64,000 nucleotides of DNA from Desulfatibacillum sp. Lineage in GTDB: Bacteria > Desulfobacterota > Desulfobacteria > Desulfobacterales > SpSt-501. Positions within the stretch are counted from its first letter, which is position 1, and each line of letters opens with the position of its first letter. Shown piece by piece: positions 1-7,696 of the stretch. The notes under the pieces are model-generated. The model ran no database searches. It was not told where the DNA came from and worked only from the letters and a program-made list of their open reading frames with translations. The translations under genes were made by a program, and so were the position numbers. Location: the NCBI GenBank assembly GCA_020725555.1, contig DYEU01000010.1:138980-202979 (forward strand), given 5' to 3'.

Positions 1-1
1 C

Positions 2-124
2 TTCTCCCAGATGCTCACCCTCTTCGTCACCCCCGTCTTCTACCTCGTGGCGGACGCCGCCGCAGCACGCCTCCGCCGCCTGCGGCGCCTCCCCCGGCAG
101 GTGCGGAGGGAGGGACGGGCCTGA
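2..124 (+). CDS. C-terminal end of an RND efflux pump inner-membrane subunit (partial)
   Basis: Only the last 40 residues are inside the window, in frame from base 2 to TGA at 122-124. They read FSQMLTLFVTPVFYLVAD followed by a basic Arg-rich tail. A Leu-Thr-Leu-Phe-Val-Thr-Pro-Val-x-Tyr end to the last membrane helix is typical of AcrB/MexB-type proton-driven exporters, where the helix is followed by a short cytoplasmic tail. Whether the substrate is a drug or a metal cannot be told from this fragment. The gene runs convergently into the dehydrogenase-CBS gene with 21 bases between the stops. Confidence 0.72.
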   Translation, partial: FSQMLTLFVTPVFYLVADAAAARLRRLRRLPRQVRREGRA

Positions 125-145
125 CCGCGGGGGGAGGCCCCCCGC

Positions 146-2050
146 TCACGAGGACGGCCGGGCCCCGGGCCCGAGAGCGGCCGCCGCCTCCTGCGCGCGC
201 AACAGCTGGGGCAGGTAGCGCTGGGCGAGCAGGTCCGAGCTCACGACCCCCAGCACCCGGCCGTTTTCCACGACCGGCATGGCCGAGATGCGGTGTTGCT
301 CGAGCTCGCGCACGATCTCGGGGATGCGGGCGGAGGGCGGCACGGCGATCACCTCCCGGGTCATCACGGTGTCCAGGCTTCGCTCCCCGCCCGCGCCCTG
401 GGACACGGCCCGCGTGATGTCCCACGTGGTGACGACGCCGGCGACCGTGCCGTCGGGCTCCAGAACGGCGACGATGTTGCCGCGGCCCTCGACGATCAGG
501 GAAGCCGCCTCGCTGAGCGGCGCGTGGACCGTCACGGCGGGGATCGGTTCCATGATGTCCCGGGCGGTGCGCTCGCTTTCGCGGGCGGCCAGCCGCCGCA
601 CGCTGATCCGCTCGGCCGCCTGGCAGGGCAGGAGATCGGGGGACGCCGCCAGGAGATCCACGAGCTCGGTCATGTTGCGGCGGATCACCCGTTCCCGGAA
701 GGCGATGCCGGCCGCCAGGCGCTTCTCGGAGAGTTGCGCGAACTCGCCGGCGTGTTCTTCCAGCCACGCCCCCACCGCCTCGCGGTCGCCCAGCCGCGCA
801 GGCGGGATGCGGATTGCGGGGGGCGTGGGGATGAGCCGCTCCTGGGCGGCGAAGATGACCCCGCCGGAGTTCACCAGATAGTCGGTGGCGATCAGGACCC
901 CCTTCTGCCGGAAGACGGCCTGCTCCATGCGCATGCGCGCGGCCTTGCGGTTGGGGTCCGGGGAGTAGGTGTTCGCCCCTTCCACGATGAGCGTCCAATC
1001 GCCCATGCGGTCGACCCGCTGGGAGGCGGCCTCGTGGGGCAGGACCCCCAGGTACTGGAAGACCGGCGCGGCCGGGATGAAGGCGAAGGCCGATTCGCGC
1101 AGCAGGTCGTCGGGAGCGCTCGAAAACTTGGGCCCCGGGGACGCACCCCGCATCCGGATGAACTCCTCGTAGAACCTGCGGGTCACAAGCCCCGTTTCCT
1201 TCCAGCGCCGGAAGAGCCCCTCGACGTCGAGACCCCCCGGGTCGTAGAGCGCCCCCTCCCGGTCGCTCACCCCCACGACCCGTGCCGCGGGCAGGCGCCG
1301 GGCGAGTTCGCGCGCGGCATGGGCCCCCACGGCCCCGAACCCCTGGATCAGGACGGTCACCTCCCCCGGCGCCGGGGCGCGCAGGCGGCCAAACTGCGGC
1401 AGCACGGTGAGGCGGGGCAGAATCTCGAGCAGCCGCTCGAGGGCGATCACCACCCCGCCGGCCGCCGCCCCGAGCTCGTCGATGCGGTTTCCCCCCATAG
1501 CGAGGGGCTTGGACACCGCACCCTCGAGCCCGTTTTCGACGGCGACGGTCTCCATGTCGGCGTCGTTCGAGCCGACGTCCGGCCCGGGCACGTAGCGATC
1601 CCCGTAGCGGCGAAGCAGGCGCGCAAAGCGCCGCATGACCTCGCGGTGCTCCGCGGGGGGGGCTTCGGGGTCGGCGACGACGCCCGCTTTGCCGCCGCCG
1701 AACGGGAGATCGGCCGCGGCGTTCTTGAGCGTCATTCCCCGGGCGAGGTTGTGGACTTCCGCGGGCGTGATGCCGGGCTGGACGCGGATCCCCCCCAGGG
1801 CGGGGGTTCCCATGGCGAGGTTGTCGATCACCAGCCAGCCCCCCACGGCGAGCCCCGGGACCTCGTCCCAGAGGGCGACGACCTGCTTGGGGCCGAGGCC
1901 GTCGCAGACGATCCCGAGCCGGGAAAGCAGCAACTCGTCCCGATGGTCCAAGACGAGATGGCAGCGCCCTTCCCGGCGTCGCAGGCGTTTTTGGAGGAGG
2001 CTCTCGGGGATGTGTTCCTCAAGCAGGCGACGCATGAAGAGCGGCATCAT
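146..2050 (-). CDS. Glu/Leu/Phe/Val dehydrogenase fused to a C-terminal CBS pair
   Basis: A 634-residue protein that joins an amino-acid dehydrogenase to a regulatory module. Residues about 40-210 form the dimerisation/substrate domain, with LPFGGGKAGV (catalytic Lys near 121) and PGPDVGSND. Residues about 230-420 hold the Rossmann fold with IQGFGAVG near 237. Residues about 497-610 are two CBS repeats, beginning at DIMEPIPAVTVHAP and TVMTREVIAVPPSA. The family catalyses reversible oxidative deamination of Glu (or branched/aromatic amino acids) with NAD(P). CBS pairs usually sense adenylates, so nucleotide control is a reasonable inference. The substrate is not decidable here. ATG at 2050 is preferred over an in-frame GTG at 2059 because GGAGG lies eight bases before it. 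The usual family length is about 420, so the extension is the odd feature. Confidence 0.88.
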   Translation of the reverse strand: MMPLFMRRLLEEHIPESLLQKRLRRREGRCHLVLDHRDELLLSRLGIVCDGLGPKQVVALWDEVPGLAVGGWLVIDNLAMGTPALGGIRVQPGITPAEVHNLARGMTLKNAAADLPFGGGKAGVVADPEAPPAEHREVMRRFARLLRRYGDRYVPGPDVGSNDADMETVAVENGLEGAVSKPLAMGGNRIDELGAAAGGVVIALERLLEILPRLTVLPQFGRLRAPAPGEVTVLIQGFGAVGAHAARELARRLPAARVVGVSDREGALYDPGGLDVEGLFRRWKETGLVTRRFYEEFIRMRGASPGPKFSSAPDDLLRESAFAFIPAAPVFQYLGVLPHEAASQRVDRMGDWTLIVEGANTYSPDPNRKAARMRMEQAVFRQKGVLIATDYLVNSGGVIFAAQERLIPTPPAIRIPPARLGDREAVGAWLEEHAGEFAQLSEKRLAAGIAFRERVIRRNMTELVDLLAASPDLLPCQAAERISVRRLAARESERTARDIMEPIPAVTVHAPLSEAASLIVEGRGNIVAVLEPDGTVAGVVTTWDITRAVSQGAGGERSLDTVMTREVIAVPPSARIPEIVRELEQHRISAMPVVENGRVLGVVSSDLLAQRYLPQLLRAQEAAAALGPGARPSS

Positions 2051-2091
2051 GGCCGGCACCTCCGGGCGGAGGGGAGGGGGGATTCTTGATC

Positions 2092-2120
2092 GCTATAGCG
2101 GGAAAGGGGGGGCGCGTCAA
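2092..2120 (-). promoter_or_regulatory. Sigma-70-type promoter of the dehydrogenase-CBS gene
   Basis: On the minus strand TTGACG (2120-2115) is followed after exactly 17 bases by TATAGC (2097-2092). The -10 hexamer lies in a perfect 10-bp palindrome, CGCTATAGCG (2091-2100), which could be incidental. The predicted start leaves a leader of roughly 35 bases before ATG 2050. Confidence 0.6.
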
Positions 2121-2131
2121 AGCGCCGGGGG

Positions 2132-2995
2132 TCAGCTCTTGCCCAGGGGCTTTTCGGGCCGGCGCGGCGGCGGCGGGGTCCCGGCGGCGGCGTGGGCCTC
2201 CTCCCCGCCGGCTGCGCCGAACGCGACGAGGATGGTCACGCGGCGATTCGAATAATCGTAGGGCTTGGCGGGGTTTTTCAGGCGGCGGTCGGCGTAGCCG
2301 TTCACGCTGGTGATTTGCCGGTCGCGCACCCCGCCCTCTTCGAGCACGCGGCGCGCGGCGTTGGCGCGGTCGGTGCTCAAATCCCAGTTGTTGTAGCCCG
2401 CGCCGGCGTAAGGCCGGCTGTCGGTGTGGCCCTCGATCACCACCTCGTTGGGCACCTGCCCGATGCGCGAGGCGATCAAGCGCAGGAGGGTGACCGCGTC
2501 CGGTTTCAGGCGGGCGCTGCCGATGTCGAAGAAGAGCCCCTCGGACTGCTCGATCAGCTCGATCCGCAGGCCCTCCTTGGTCAGGGTGATCTGGATCTGG
2601 TCCTTGAAGCGGGCGAGATCCGGGATGGCGGCGATCGCCTCCTTCAGCCGCTCGCCCGCCTCACGCAGCGCCTCGGCCTCGCGCTTTTTCTCCTCGACCG
2701 CCGAGTCCGACTGGACGGGGGGGACGTGCATTTTGGTATCGGTGAACGGGCGAATCCCGCTCACCCCGTTCATCACCCCCGAGGCCGTCTTGTGCACCGC
2801 CCCGGGATCGCGAAAGTAGAGCGCGACCGACTCGCGGATGGTCGCGTTGTGGGCGATGATCCACAGGACGATGAAGAGCGCCATCATCGCGGTCACGAAA
2901 TCGGCGTAGGCCACCTTCCAGGCCCCGCCGTGGTGGCCCTCGTGCCCCCCCCGTTTCTTCACCTTGCGGATGACGATCTTGTCGCTTTCGCTCAC
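2132..2995 (-). CDS. motB: MotB, flagellar stator / peptidoglycan-anchoring subunit
   Basis: A 287-residue stator protein. A basic, His/Gly-rich N-terminus precedes the single membrane helix YADFVTAMMALFIVLWII, with Asp32 at the position of the essential proton-carrying aspartate of MotB. After a charged linker, residues about 145-260 form an OmpA-like peptidoglycan-binding domain (GHTDSRPYAGAGYNNWDLS and an NRRVTILV end). The GTG start at 2995 overlaps the motA stop as GTGA, so the two are translationally coupled. With MotA it forms the ion channel that drives flagellar rotation. No flagellar structural genes are in the window. Confidence 0.95.
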   Translation of the reverse strand: MSESDKIVIRKVKKRGGHEGHHGGAWKVAYADFVTAMMALFIVLWIIAHNATIRESVALYFRDPGAVHKTASGVMNGVSGIRPFTDTKMHVPPVQSDSAVEEKKREAEALREAGERLKEAIAAIPDLARFKDQIQITLTKEGLRIELIEQSEGLFFDIGSARLKPDAVTLLRLIASRIGQVPNEVVIEGHTDSRPYAGAGYNNWDLSTDRANAARRVLEEGGVRDRQITSVNGYADRRLKNPAKPYDYSNRRVTILVAFGAAGGEEAHAAAGTPPPPRRPEKPLGKS

Positions 2996-3846
2996 TGCTT
3001 TTCCTTCACGTGGGCTTCCATCTCCGCAAACTCGGGCCGCGTCTCGGCGGGAATGCTGCGGCGGGCGAACTCGACGCAGACGAGCGGGCTGAACCCCCGA
3101 GCGAAGGCCGCGATCGCGTTCTTGACGACCTCAAAGACCTGGATCTCCTTCTCCCCCGAGATGTCGAGGTTGGAGGCCAGCGGCTGGATGAACCCGTAGC
3201 AGAGCAGGATCCCCAGGAAGGTCCCCACGAGGGCGGCGGCGACTTTCTTGCCGATCTCTCCGGCCGGGCCGTCGATCGCCTGCATGGTGATGACGATGCC
3301 CAGCACCGCGGCCACGATCCCCAGGCCCGGCATGGTGTCGCCGATCTTCGAGAGGACCTGGCTCGGCTTCTTCACCTCGTTGTGCTGGGTGTCGATGTCG
3401 CTTTCCATCAGGGCCTCGAGGTCGTGCGAGGCGATGCCGCCGATGATGACCATGCGGAAGGTGTCGGTCATGAAGGCGACGAGCTCCCCGTGCGCCAGGA
3501 TGTCCGGGTACTTGGAGAAAATCGCGCTTTCGGCGGGCGACTCGATGTGCTTTTCGAGAGCGATCAGCCCCTCCTTCTGGGCCATGTAGAGCAGCTCGTA
3601 GAGGAGCTTGAGGACCGAGAGGTAGGTCGCCTTGGTGATCGTCTTGCCCTGGAGGGCGGCGAGCGTCTTGGCGAGGATTTTCTGGAGAACGTTCTTGGGG
3701 GCGGAGGCGAGCAGCGCGCCCAGCCCCGCGCCGGCGATGATAATGAATTCAGCCGGTTGGACCAGAACCAGGAACGGGCCGCCCGCTTCGGCGAACCCCC
3801 CCAGGACGGAGAGCAGGACGACGGCAAATCCGATGATGACGAACAC
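2992..3846 (-). CDS. motA: MotA, flagellar stator ion-channel subunit
   Basis: A 284-residue inner-membrane protein with two N-terminal helices, a large cytoplasmic loop, and two C-terminal helices that include TMPGLGIVAAVLGIVI; the Pro of this motif is conserved in MotA and important for torque. LASAPKNVLQKI and the charged loop fit the family, and the length is normal (about 285). The start is GTG 3846, with GAGAGG about six bases upstream. motA is first in a two-gene operon with motB and is preceded by a sigma-28-like promoter. It forms the stator around MotB. Confidence 0.95.
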   Translation of the reverse strand: MFVIIGFAVVLLSVLGGFAEAGGPFLVLVQPAEFIIIAGAGLGALLASAPKNVLQKILAKTLAALQGKTITKATYLSVLKLLYELLYMAQKEGLIALEKHIESPAESAIFSKYPDILAHGELVAFMTDTFRMVIIGGIASHDLEALMESDIDTQHNEVKKPSQVLSKIGDTMPGLGIVAAVLGIVITMQAIDGPAGEIGKKVAAALVGTFLGILLCYGFIQPLASNLDISGEKEIQVFEVVKNAIAAFARGFSPLVCVEFARRSIPAETRPEFAEMEAHVKEKQ

Positions 3847-3927
3847 GCGGAACCTCTCGCCGGCGCAACCGGTCCCCCCCCGGCGACCAGGGCGTGAATT
3901 TCGGATCCCAACGGCGGTGCATTCTCT

Positions 3928-3955
3928 TTATCGGTCCCCCCCCGCCCGGACTTTA
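3928..3955 (-). promoter_or_regulatory. Sigma-28 (FliA)-type promoter for motAB
   Basis: Minus strand: TAAAGTCC (3955-3948), 12 bases, ACCGATAA (3935-3928). The enterobacterial FliA consensus is TAAAGTTT-N11-GCCGATAA. Here 6 of 8 and 7 of 8 positions match, with a spacer one base longer. The -35 element overlaps the stop codon of the MOSC gene. The predicted leader to motA is about 75 bases. A flagellar-sigma site in front of stator genes is functionally consistent. Confidence 0.62.
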
Positions 3956-4390
3956 ATCCTCCGGCCCCAGCCGGACCTCGTCCCCGACGCGCACCGTCCC
4001 GCCGCGGATGACCCGGGCGAAGACCCCCTCGCGGGGCATGATGCAGTCACCCGCCTTGTAGAAGATGGCGCAGCGGGTGTGGCACTCCTTGCCGATCTGG
4101 GTGATCTCCAGGACCGCCTCGGGGCCGAGGCGCACGCGGGTCCCGACGGGCACGGCCTTCCAGTCGACGCCCACGGTGGCGATGTTCTCGGCGAAGTCGC
4201 CGAAGGAGACCTCGAGCCCCCGGCGGCGGGCGTCCTCGATGCGCTCGGAGGCGAGCAGGCTCACCTGCCGGTGCCAGGGACCGGCATGGGCGTCCCCCTC
4301 GAGTCCGTGCTCGGGGCTGAGGCGGGCCTCCGCGACCGGTGTCTTGGGGGTTCCCTTTTTGCGGCTGACGGCGATGGAGACGATCTTCAT
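3953..4390 (-). CDS. MOSC domain protein (molybdenum-cofactor sulfurase C-terminal-like)
   Basis: A 145-residue stand-alone MOSC domain. Visible family features are an N-terminal SIAVSRKKGTPK strand, GLEGDAHAG, ITQIGKECHTRC and the GDCIMPREGVFARV segment with the conserved Cys. MOSC domains are thought to carry sulfur for metal-sulfur cofactor assembly, and short stand-alone versions of this type often lie near molybdopterin genes, although none is visible here. ATG 4390 is chosen because the longer reading frame upstream is a shadow of metW. It lies 44 bases downstream of metW on the same strand and is probably the last gene of the metX operon. The precise reaction is unknown. Confidence 0.82.
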   Translation of the reverse strand: MKIVSIAVSRKKGTPKTPVAEARLSPEHGLEGDAHAGPWHRQVSLLASERIEDARRRGLEVSFGDFAENIATVGVDWKAVPVGTRVRLGPEAVLEITQIGKECHTRCAIFYKAGDCIMPREGVFARVIRGGTVRVGDEVRLGPED

Positions 4391-4434
4391 CGGCGGCGGT
4401 CCTTTCCCCCGTGGCGCATCGGGGGCGCCGGGGG

Positions 4435-5052
4435 TCATTTCCCGATCATGAAAATGCCGTAGGTCGCCCGGAGGTTGGGCAGGAAACGCACGATCTTGCC
4501 GTAGCGGTCCTCGCTGTGGGTGTCGATCGCCGCCTCCCTGAGGATCCGGAGCCCGATCTGCCGGATGAAGCGCCGGAAGTCGTTGAGCGTGATCACGCGG
4601 ATGTTGGGCGTGTCGTACCACTGGTAGGGAAGCTGGCGCGAGACCGGGGCGTAGCCGGTGAAGAAGACCTGCAGCCGGATCCCCCAGTGGCTGAAATTGG
4701 GAAAGGACACGATCCCCCGGCGCCCGATGCGCAGCATGGCGCGGATGAGGACGTCGGGTTCGTAGACCTGCTGCAGGGTCTGGCTGAGGATGACGTAGTC
4801 GAAGCGGTCTTCGGGGTAATCGAGCACCTCCACGTTCATGTCGCCCTGGAGGACGGAGAGGCCCCGCTCGATGCAATGGGCCGCCTTCTCCTCGTTTTTC
4901 TCGATCCCCTCCCCGCGCACCCCCTTGCGGGCGATCAGGTAGCTCAGGAGCTCGCCCTCGCCGCAGCCGAGATCCATGACCTGGGCGCCGGGCTCGATCC
5001 AGGAGGCGATGATCTGGAGATCATAGCGCATCCGGGGATGTTCGGACTTCAC
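4435..5052 (-). CDS. metW: MetW, partner methyltransferase-like protein of methionine synthesis
   Basis: A 205-residue class I methyltransferase fold with the SAM motif VMDLGCGEGELL (about residues 25-36) and the MetW signatures YVILSQTLQQVYEPD, SFPNFSHWGIRL and QWYDTPNIRVIT. MetW is found beside MetX in many proteobacteria and is needed for methionine synthesis there, probably by stabilising or activating MetX. The GTG start at 5052 lies inside the end of metX (32-bp overlap) and is preceded by AAAGG, so translation is coupled. The order regulator-metX-metW is conserved in type. Confidence 0.93.
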   Translation of the reverse strand: MKSEHPRMRYDLQIIASWIEPGAQVMDLGCGEGELLSYLIARKGVRGEGIEKNEEKAAHCIERGLSVLQGDMNVEVLDYPEDRFDYVILSQTLQQVYEPDVLIRAMLRIGRRGIVSFPNFSHWGIRLQVFFTGYAPVSRQLPYQWYDTPNIRVITLNDFRRFIRQIGLRILREAAIDTHSEDRYGKIVRFLPNLRATYGIFMIGK

Positions 5053-6208
5053 GCAGGACCCTTTCCAGAAAGCCGTGAATCAGCGCCGAAAGCCGGGGGT
5101 TGGGCAGCAGGAAGGCGTCGTGCCCCCAGTCGGCCTCGATCTCGCAGAAGCTCACGTCCCGCCCGTTCTTCTTGAGCGCCTTGACGATCTCCCGGGACTG
5201 GTAGGTCGGGTAGAGCCAGTCCGAGGTGAAGGAGATCACCAGGAACCGCGCGCGGGCCTTGGCGAAGGCCCGCACGGCCGAGCCCGCCCCGTGCTGCAGG
5301 ATGAGGTCGTAGTAGTCCGCCGCCTTGGTGATGTAAAGAAAGGAGTTGGCGTCGAAGCGGTCGACGAACTTGCGCCCCTGGTAGCGCAGATAGCTCTCCA
5401 CCTGGAAATCGGCGTCGAAGTTGAAGGAAAAATCGCTCTTGTCCTGGAGCCGGCGGCCGAACTTGAGCCGCATGGCCTCGTCGGAGAGGTAGGTGATGTG
5501 CCCGATCATGCGCGCCACGGCGAGGCCGGTGGCGGGCTTGGGCCCGTCGTAGTAATCGCCGCGGTTCCAGTGCGGGTCGGCCATGATCGCCTGGCGGGCG
5601 ACCTCGTTGAAGGCGATGGCCAGCGCCGAGTGCCTCATGGTCGTGGCCAGCGCGACGGCCGAGGCGACGCGTTCCGGGTAGCGCACGGTCCACTCGAGGA
5701 CCTGCATCCCGCCGATCGAGCCGCCCACCACGCAAAGCAGGCGGCGGATCCCCAGATGATCGATCAGCGCCTTCTGGGCCGCGACCATGTCGCCGATGGT
5801 GACCACGGGGAAGTCGAGCCCGTAGGGCCGCCCCGTCTCGGGCCGGATGGAGCTCGGGCCGGTCGACCCGGCGCAGCCGCCGATGACGTTGGAGCAGATG
5901 ACGAAGCAGCGCTCCGTGTCGATCCCCTTGCCGGGCCCCACCATGAAGTCCCACCAGCCGGGCTTTTCGTCCTCGGCCGTGTAGACGCCGGCCACATGCG
6001 AATCCCCCGAGAGGGCGTGCAGCACGAGAACGGCGTTGTCCCGCTCGGGGGAGAGCCGGCCGCAGGTTTCGTAGGCGAGCGTCACGGGGCCGAGCTGCGC
6101 GCCGCTTTCGAGCCGGAGTCGCTCCGGCGGGTGGGCGAAGGTGAAGAACCGCTTCTGGACGATGCCGACCGAGGCCCCGTTTTTGTCGTGTTCGATGTAC
6201 TCGCTCAT
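5021..6208 (-). CDS. metX: MetX, homoserine O-acetyltransferase (alpha/beta hydrolase)
   Basis: A 395-residue alpha/beta-hydrolase acyltransferase that activates homoserine for methionine synthesis. The nucleophile elbow VVGGSIGGMQVLEW contains the catalytic Ser, FTSDWLYPT the Asp and WGHDAFLLP the His. ALSGDSHVAG and FVICSNVIGGCAGSTGPSS are family signatures. Acetyl- versus succinyl-CoA use cannot be assigned with certainty from motifs alone. ATG 6208 overlaps the stop of the upstream two-CW regulator by 4 bp (ATGA), and the 3' end overlaps metW. Confidence 0.93.
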   Translation of the reverse strand: MSEYIEHDKNGASVGIVQKRFFTFAHPPERLRLESGAQLGPVTLAYETCGRLSPERDNAVLVLHALSGDSHVAGVYTAEDEKPGWWDFMVGPGKGIDTERCFVICSNVIGGCAGSTGPSSIRPETGRPYGLDFPVVTIGDMVAAQKALIDHLGIRRLLCVVGGSIGGMQVLEWTVRYPERVASAVALATTMRHSALAIAFNEVARQAIMADPHWNRGDYYDGPKPATGLAVARMIGHITYLSDEAMRLKFGRRLQDKSDFSFNFDADFQVESYLRYQGRKFVDRFDANSFLYITKAADYYDLILQHGAGSAVRAFAKARARFLVISFTSDWLYPTYQSREIVKALKKNGRDVSFCEIEADWGHDAFLLPNPRLSALIHGFLERVLREVRTSPDAL

Positions 6209-6600
6209 CGAAGGCCGAGGGTCTCGAGGGGGACGCGGGCGGCGAAGACGGGGCAGCCGCGGCAGGCGGCCATTTTTTCGCGCCAGCTGCCGCGGTCTTC
6301 CCCGTCGCAGAGGCTCCCGGTGATCGCCCAGCAGAGGTCGCCGCTGTCCCAGCGTCCGGCGGGGCAGCCGCGGCGCTTCTCCGGCGGGCAGCCCCTGGCC
6401 TCCCAGCAGTCGCGCCCGTCCCGCGCGCCGGACTTGCGCGCGAGCAGCAGGTAGAGCTGGCGTTCGACGGCCGGCGGCACCGTCCGCCAGCCCTGCTCGT
6501 AGCTGTGAACGGCCTTGAGCGAGACGGCAAGAACCTGGGCGGCCTCTTTCTGCGTCATCTCGAGCGCTTTGCGGATCGTTTTGAACTCGCGGGGCTCCAT
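6205..6600 (-). CDS. Cro/CI-type HTH protein with a two-CW (Cys-Trp) domain
   Basis: A 131-residue protein. Residues about 1-55 form a helix-turn-helix of the Xre/DUF1870-like type (MTQKEAAQVLAVSLKAVHSYEQG). Residues about 60-118 hold eight cysteines with the CWEARGC, CP, CWAITGSLC and CRGCPVF arrangement of the two-CW domain, a small cysteine-rich domain best known from deltaproteobacteria that could bind metal or an Fe-S cluster. It overlaps metX by ATGA and so is probably the regulator or redox sensor of the met operon; this last point is inference from position. The start ATG 6600 is preceded by a strong GGGGAGGGAG site. Confidence 0.75.
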   Translation of the reverse strand: MEPREFKTIRKALEMTQKEAAQVLAVSLKAVHSYEQGWRTVPPAVERQLYLLLARKSGARDGRDCWEARGCPPEKRRGCPAGRWDSGDLCWAITGSLCDGEDRGSWREKMAACRGCPVFAARVPLETLGLR

Positions 6601-6907
6601 CGGCTCTCCCTCCCCTCCGGGCCTCCGGCCCGAAGGGGATATGTTCCTACATTCGCCGCGACCCTGTCAATCGACGCGAGCCGGGGCGGCGCTGCAGGCC
6701 GCGGCGGCGGCCCCCCGGCGCTGCGGGCCATTGCGGAGCCGAAGCCGTCGCGGAGGAAGAGGCGGGCTGCGGCGCGGATCAGGGCCGACACGGCAAGGAG
6801 CGCCGCACCAAACGGCCCCGGGCGGAGGTCAGGACCCCGCCGGGGTTCTTTGACGGGGGCTTGGCCGGCGTGGTAGGATGCCGCGTTTCCGGCGATTGCG
6901 AGGCATC
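6601..6907. other. Divergent intergenic region between the metX-operon regulator and the J-domain gene
   Basis: About 300 bases with no credible gene. It holds a GC-rich hairpin (GGGCC-TCC-GGCCC) next to the ribosome-binding site of the regulator, and on the minus strand TTGACA (6670-6665), whose only TA-containing -10 candidate (TAGGAA, 6649-6644) sits at an unfavourable 15-base spacing. A good plus-strand promoter for the J-domain gene lies at 6850-6879. The middle, about 6680-6845, is GC-rich and shows nothing recognisable. Confidence 0.5.
6850..6879 (+). promoter_or_regulatory. Promoter of the J-domain gene
   Basis: TTGACG (6850-6855), 18-base spacer, TAGGAT (6874-6879). The -10 hexamer covers a potential ATG at 6878, which therefore cannot be the translation start. 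The next in-frame ATG at 6908 is used instead. Confidence 0.6.
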
Positions 6908-7672
6908 ATGAATCTTTGGGTCCCCTCCGTTCCCTTCTCCGGCGGCAACGGCGATCTGCGGCGCTGCCTCTCGTGCGGCACGACCGAGAACATGAAGCGC
7001 CGCCGCTACTGCTCCGTCGAATGCCGCCAGAAGCTGCGCAACAACCTCAACATGCGCACCGGGCTCCTGCAGACGCTCCAGATCCGCTACGCCACCTTCT
7101 ACTTCACCGAGACGCTCATCATCCTCGACATGCTGCCCTACAACTCGAGCGACCTCTTGAGCTTCATGTACCCGCGCCGCCGGGGGAAAAAGCCGGTCGA
7201 GGACTTCTGCCGCATGTTCAACGACCTCGGCAACGCCTGGTGGGACGAGGTCCGCCGCACCAAGAAGCGCTACCTCGCCACCCGCCTCATCCTCTCCAAG
7301 GCCCGTCCCATCCCGGGGGACATCCACTGCGTGCGGCCGCTCGAGGTGCGCGAGCCCTCGCGCATGGCCCGTTCCATGACCTGTCTCAAGCTGCGCGCGC
7401 GCGACCTGCACTCGCCCAACCTGCAGCAGATCATCAAGCGCGCCTTCCGGCGGCGGGCGAAGGAAGTCCACCCCGACCAGGGCGGCGACTCGGCGCTCTT
7501 CCGCCGGCTGCGCACCGCCTACGAGGACCTGATCCGCTGGGCGGAGCACCCGGTCTTCACGACCCGCCGGGGGTTCCCCGACAAGTGGTTCTACGAGGGG
7601 GCGCTCAACCGCTGGACTCAGCCGACCCCCCTCTACCGCCTGCAGCGGGCCTTGGCCGAGGAAGAAGACTGA
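6908..7672 (+). CDS. Zinc-ribbon / J-domain-like protein of unknown function
   Basis: A 254-residue protein. Near the N-terminus CLSCGTTENMKRRRYCSVEC spaces four cysteines as a small treble-clef zinc finger. Residues about 175-225 resemble a J domain, with IIKRAFRRRAKEVHPDQGG carrying the HPD triad that stimulates DnaK ATPase. The central region is basic and rich in Tyr, Phe and Trp and matches no family I recognise. A DnaK co-chaperone or nucleic-acid-associated role is possible. ATG 6908 is chosen because the in-frame ATG at 6878 lies in the -10 box. It ends 24 bases before the convergent ilvD stop. Confidence 0.6.
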   Translation: MNLWVPSVPFSGGNGDLRRCLSCGTTENMKRRRYCSVECRQKLRNNLNMRTGLLQTLQIRYATFYFTETLIILDMLPYNSSDLLSFMYPRRRGKKPVEDFCRMFNDLGNAWWDEVRRTKKRYLATRLILSKARPIPGDIHCVRPLEVREPSRMARSMTCLKLRARDLHSPNLQQIIKRAFRRRAKEVHPDQGGDSALFRRLRTAYEDLIRWAEHPVFTTRRGFPDKWFYEGALNRWTQPTPLYRLQRALAEEED

Positions 7673-7696
7673 CCCCCGCCGCGCCCCCCCCTTCCG

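Noticed and set aside
293-2089. 598-codon plus-strand reading frame opposite the dehydrogenase-CBS gene
   Set aside because: It is rich in His, Arg, Gly and Asp in the manner of antisense frames of GC-rich genes, contains no family motif, and the opposite strand has clear enzyme motifs.
6644-6670. TTGACA...TAGGAA as promoter of the metX operon
   Set aside because: The spacing is only 15 bases and no better -10 fits at 16-18; kept only as part of the intergenic description.
6878-6907. ATG 6878 as start of the J-domain gene
   Set aside because: It lies within the -10 box TAGGAT of the only good promoter, so it would be at or before the transcript start.
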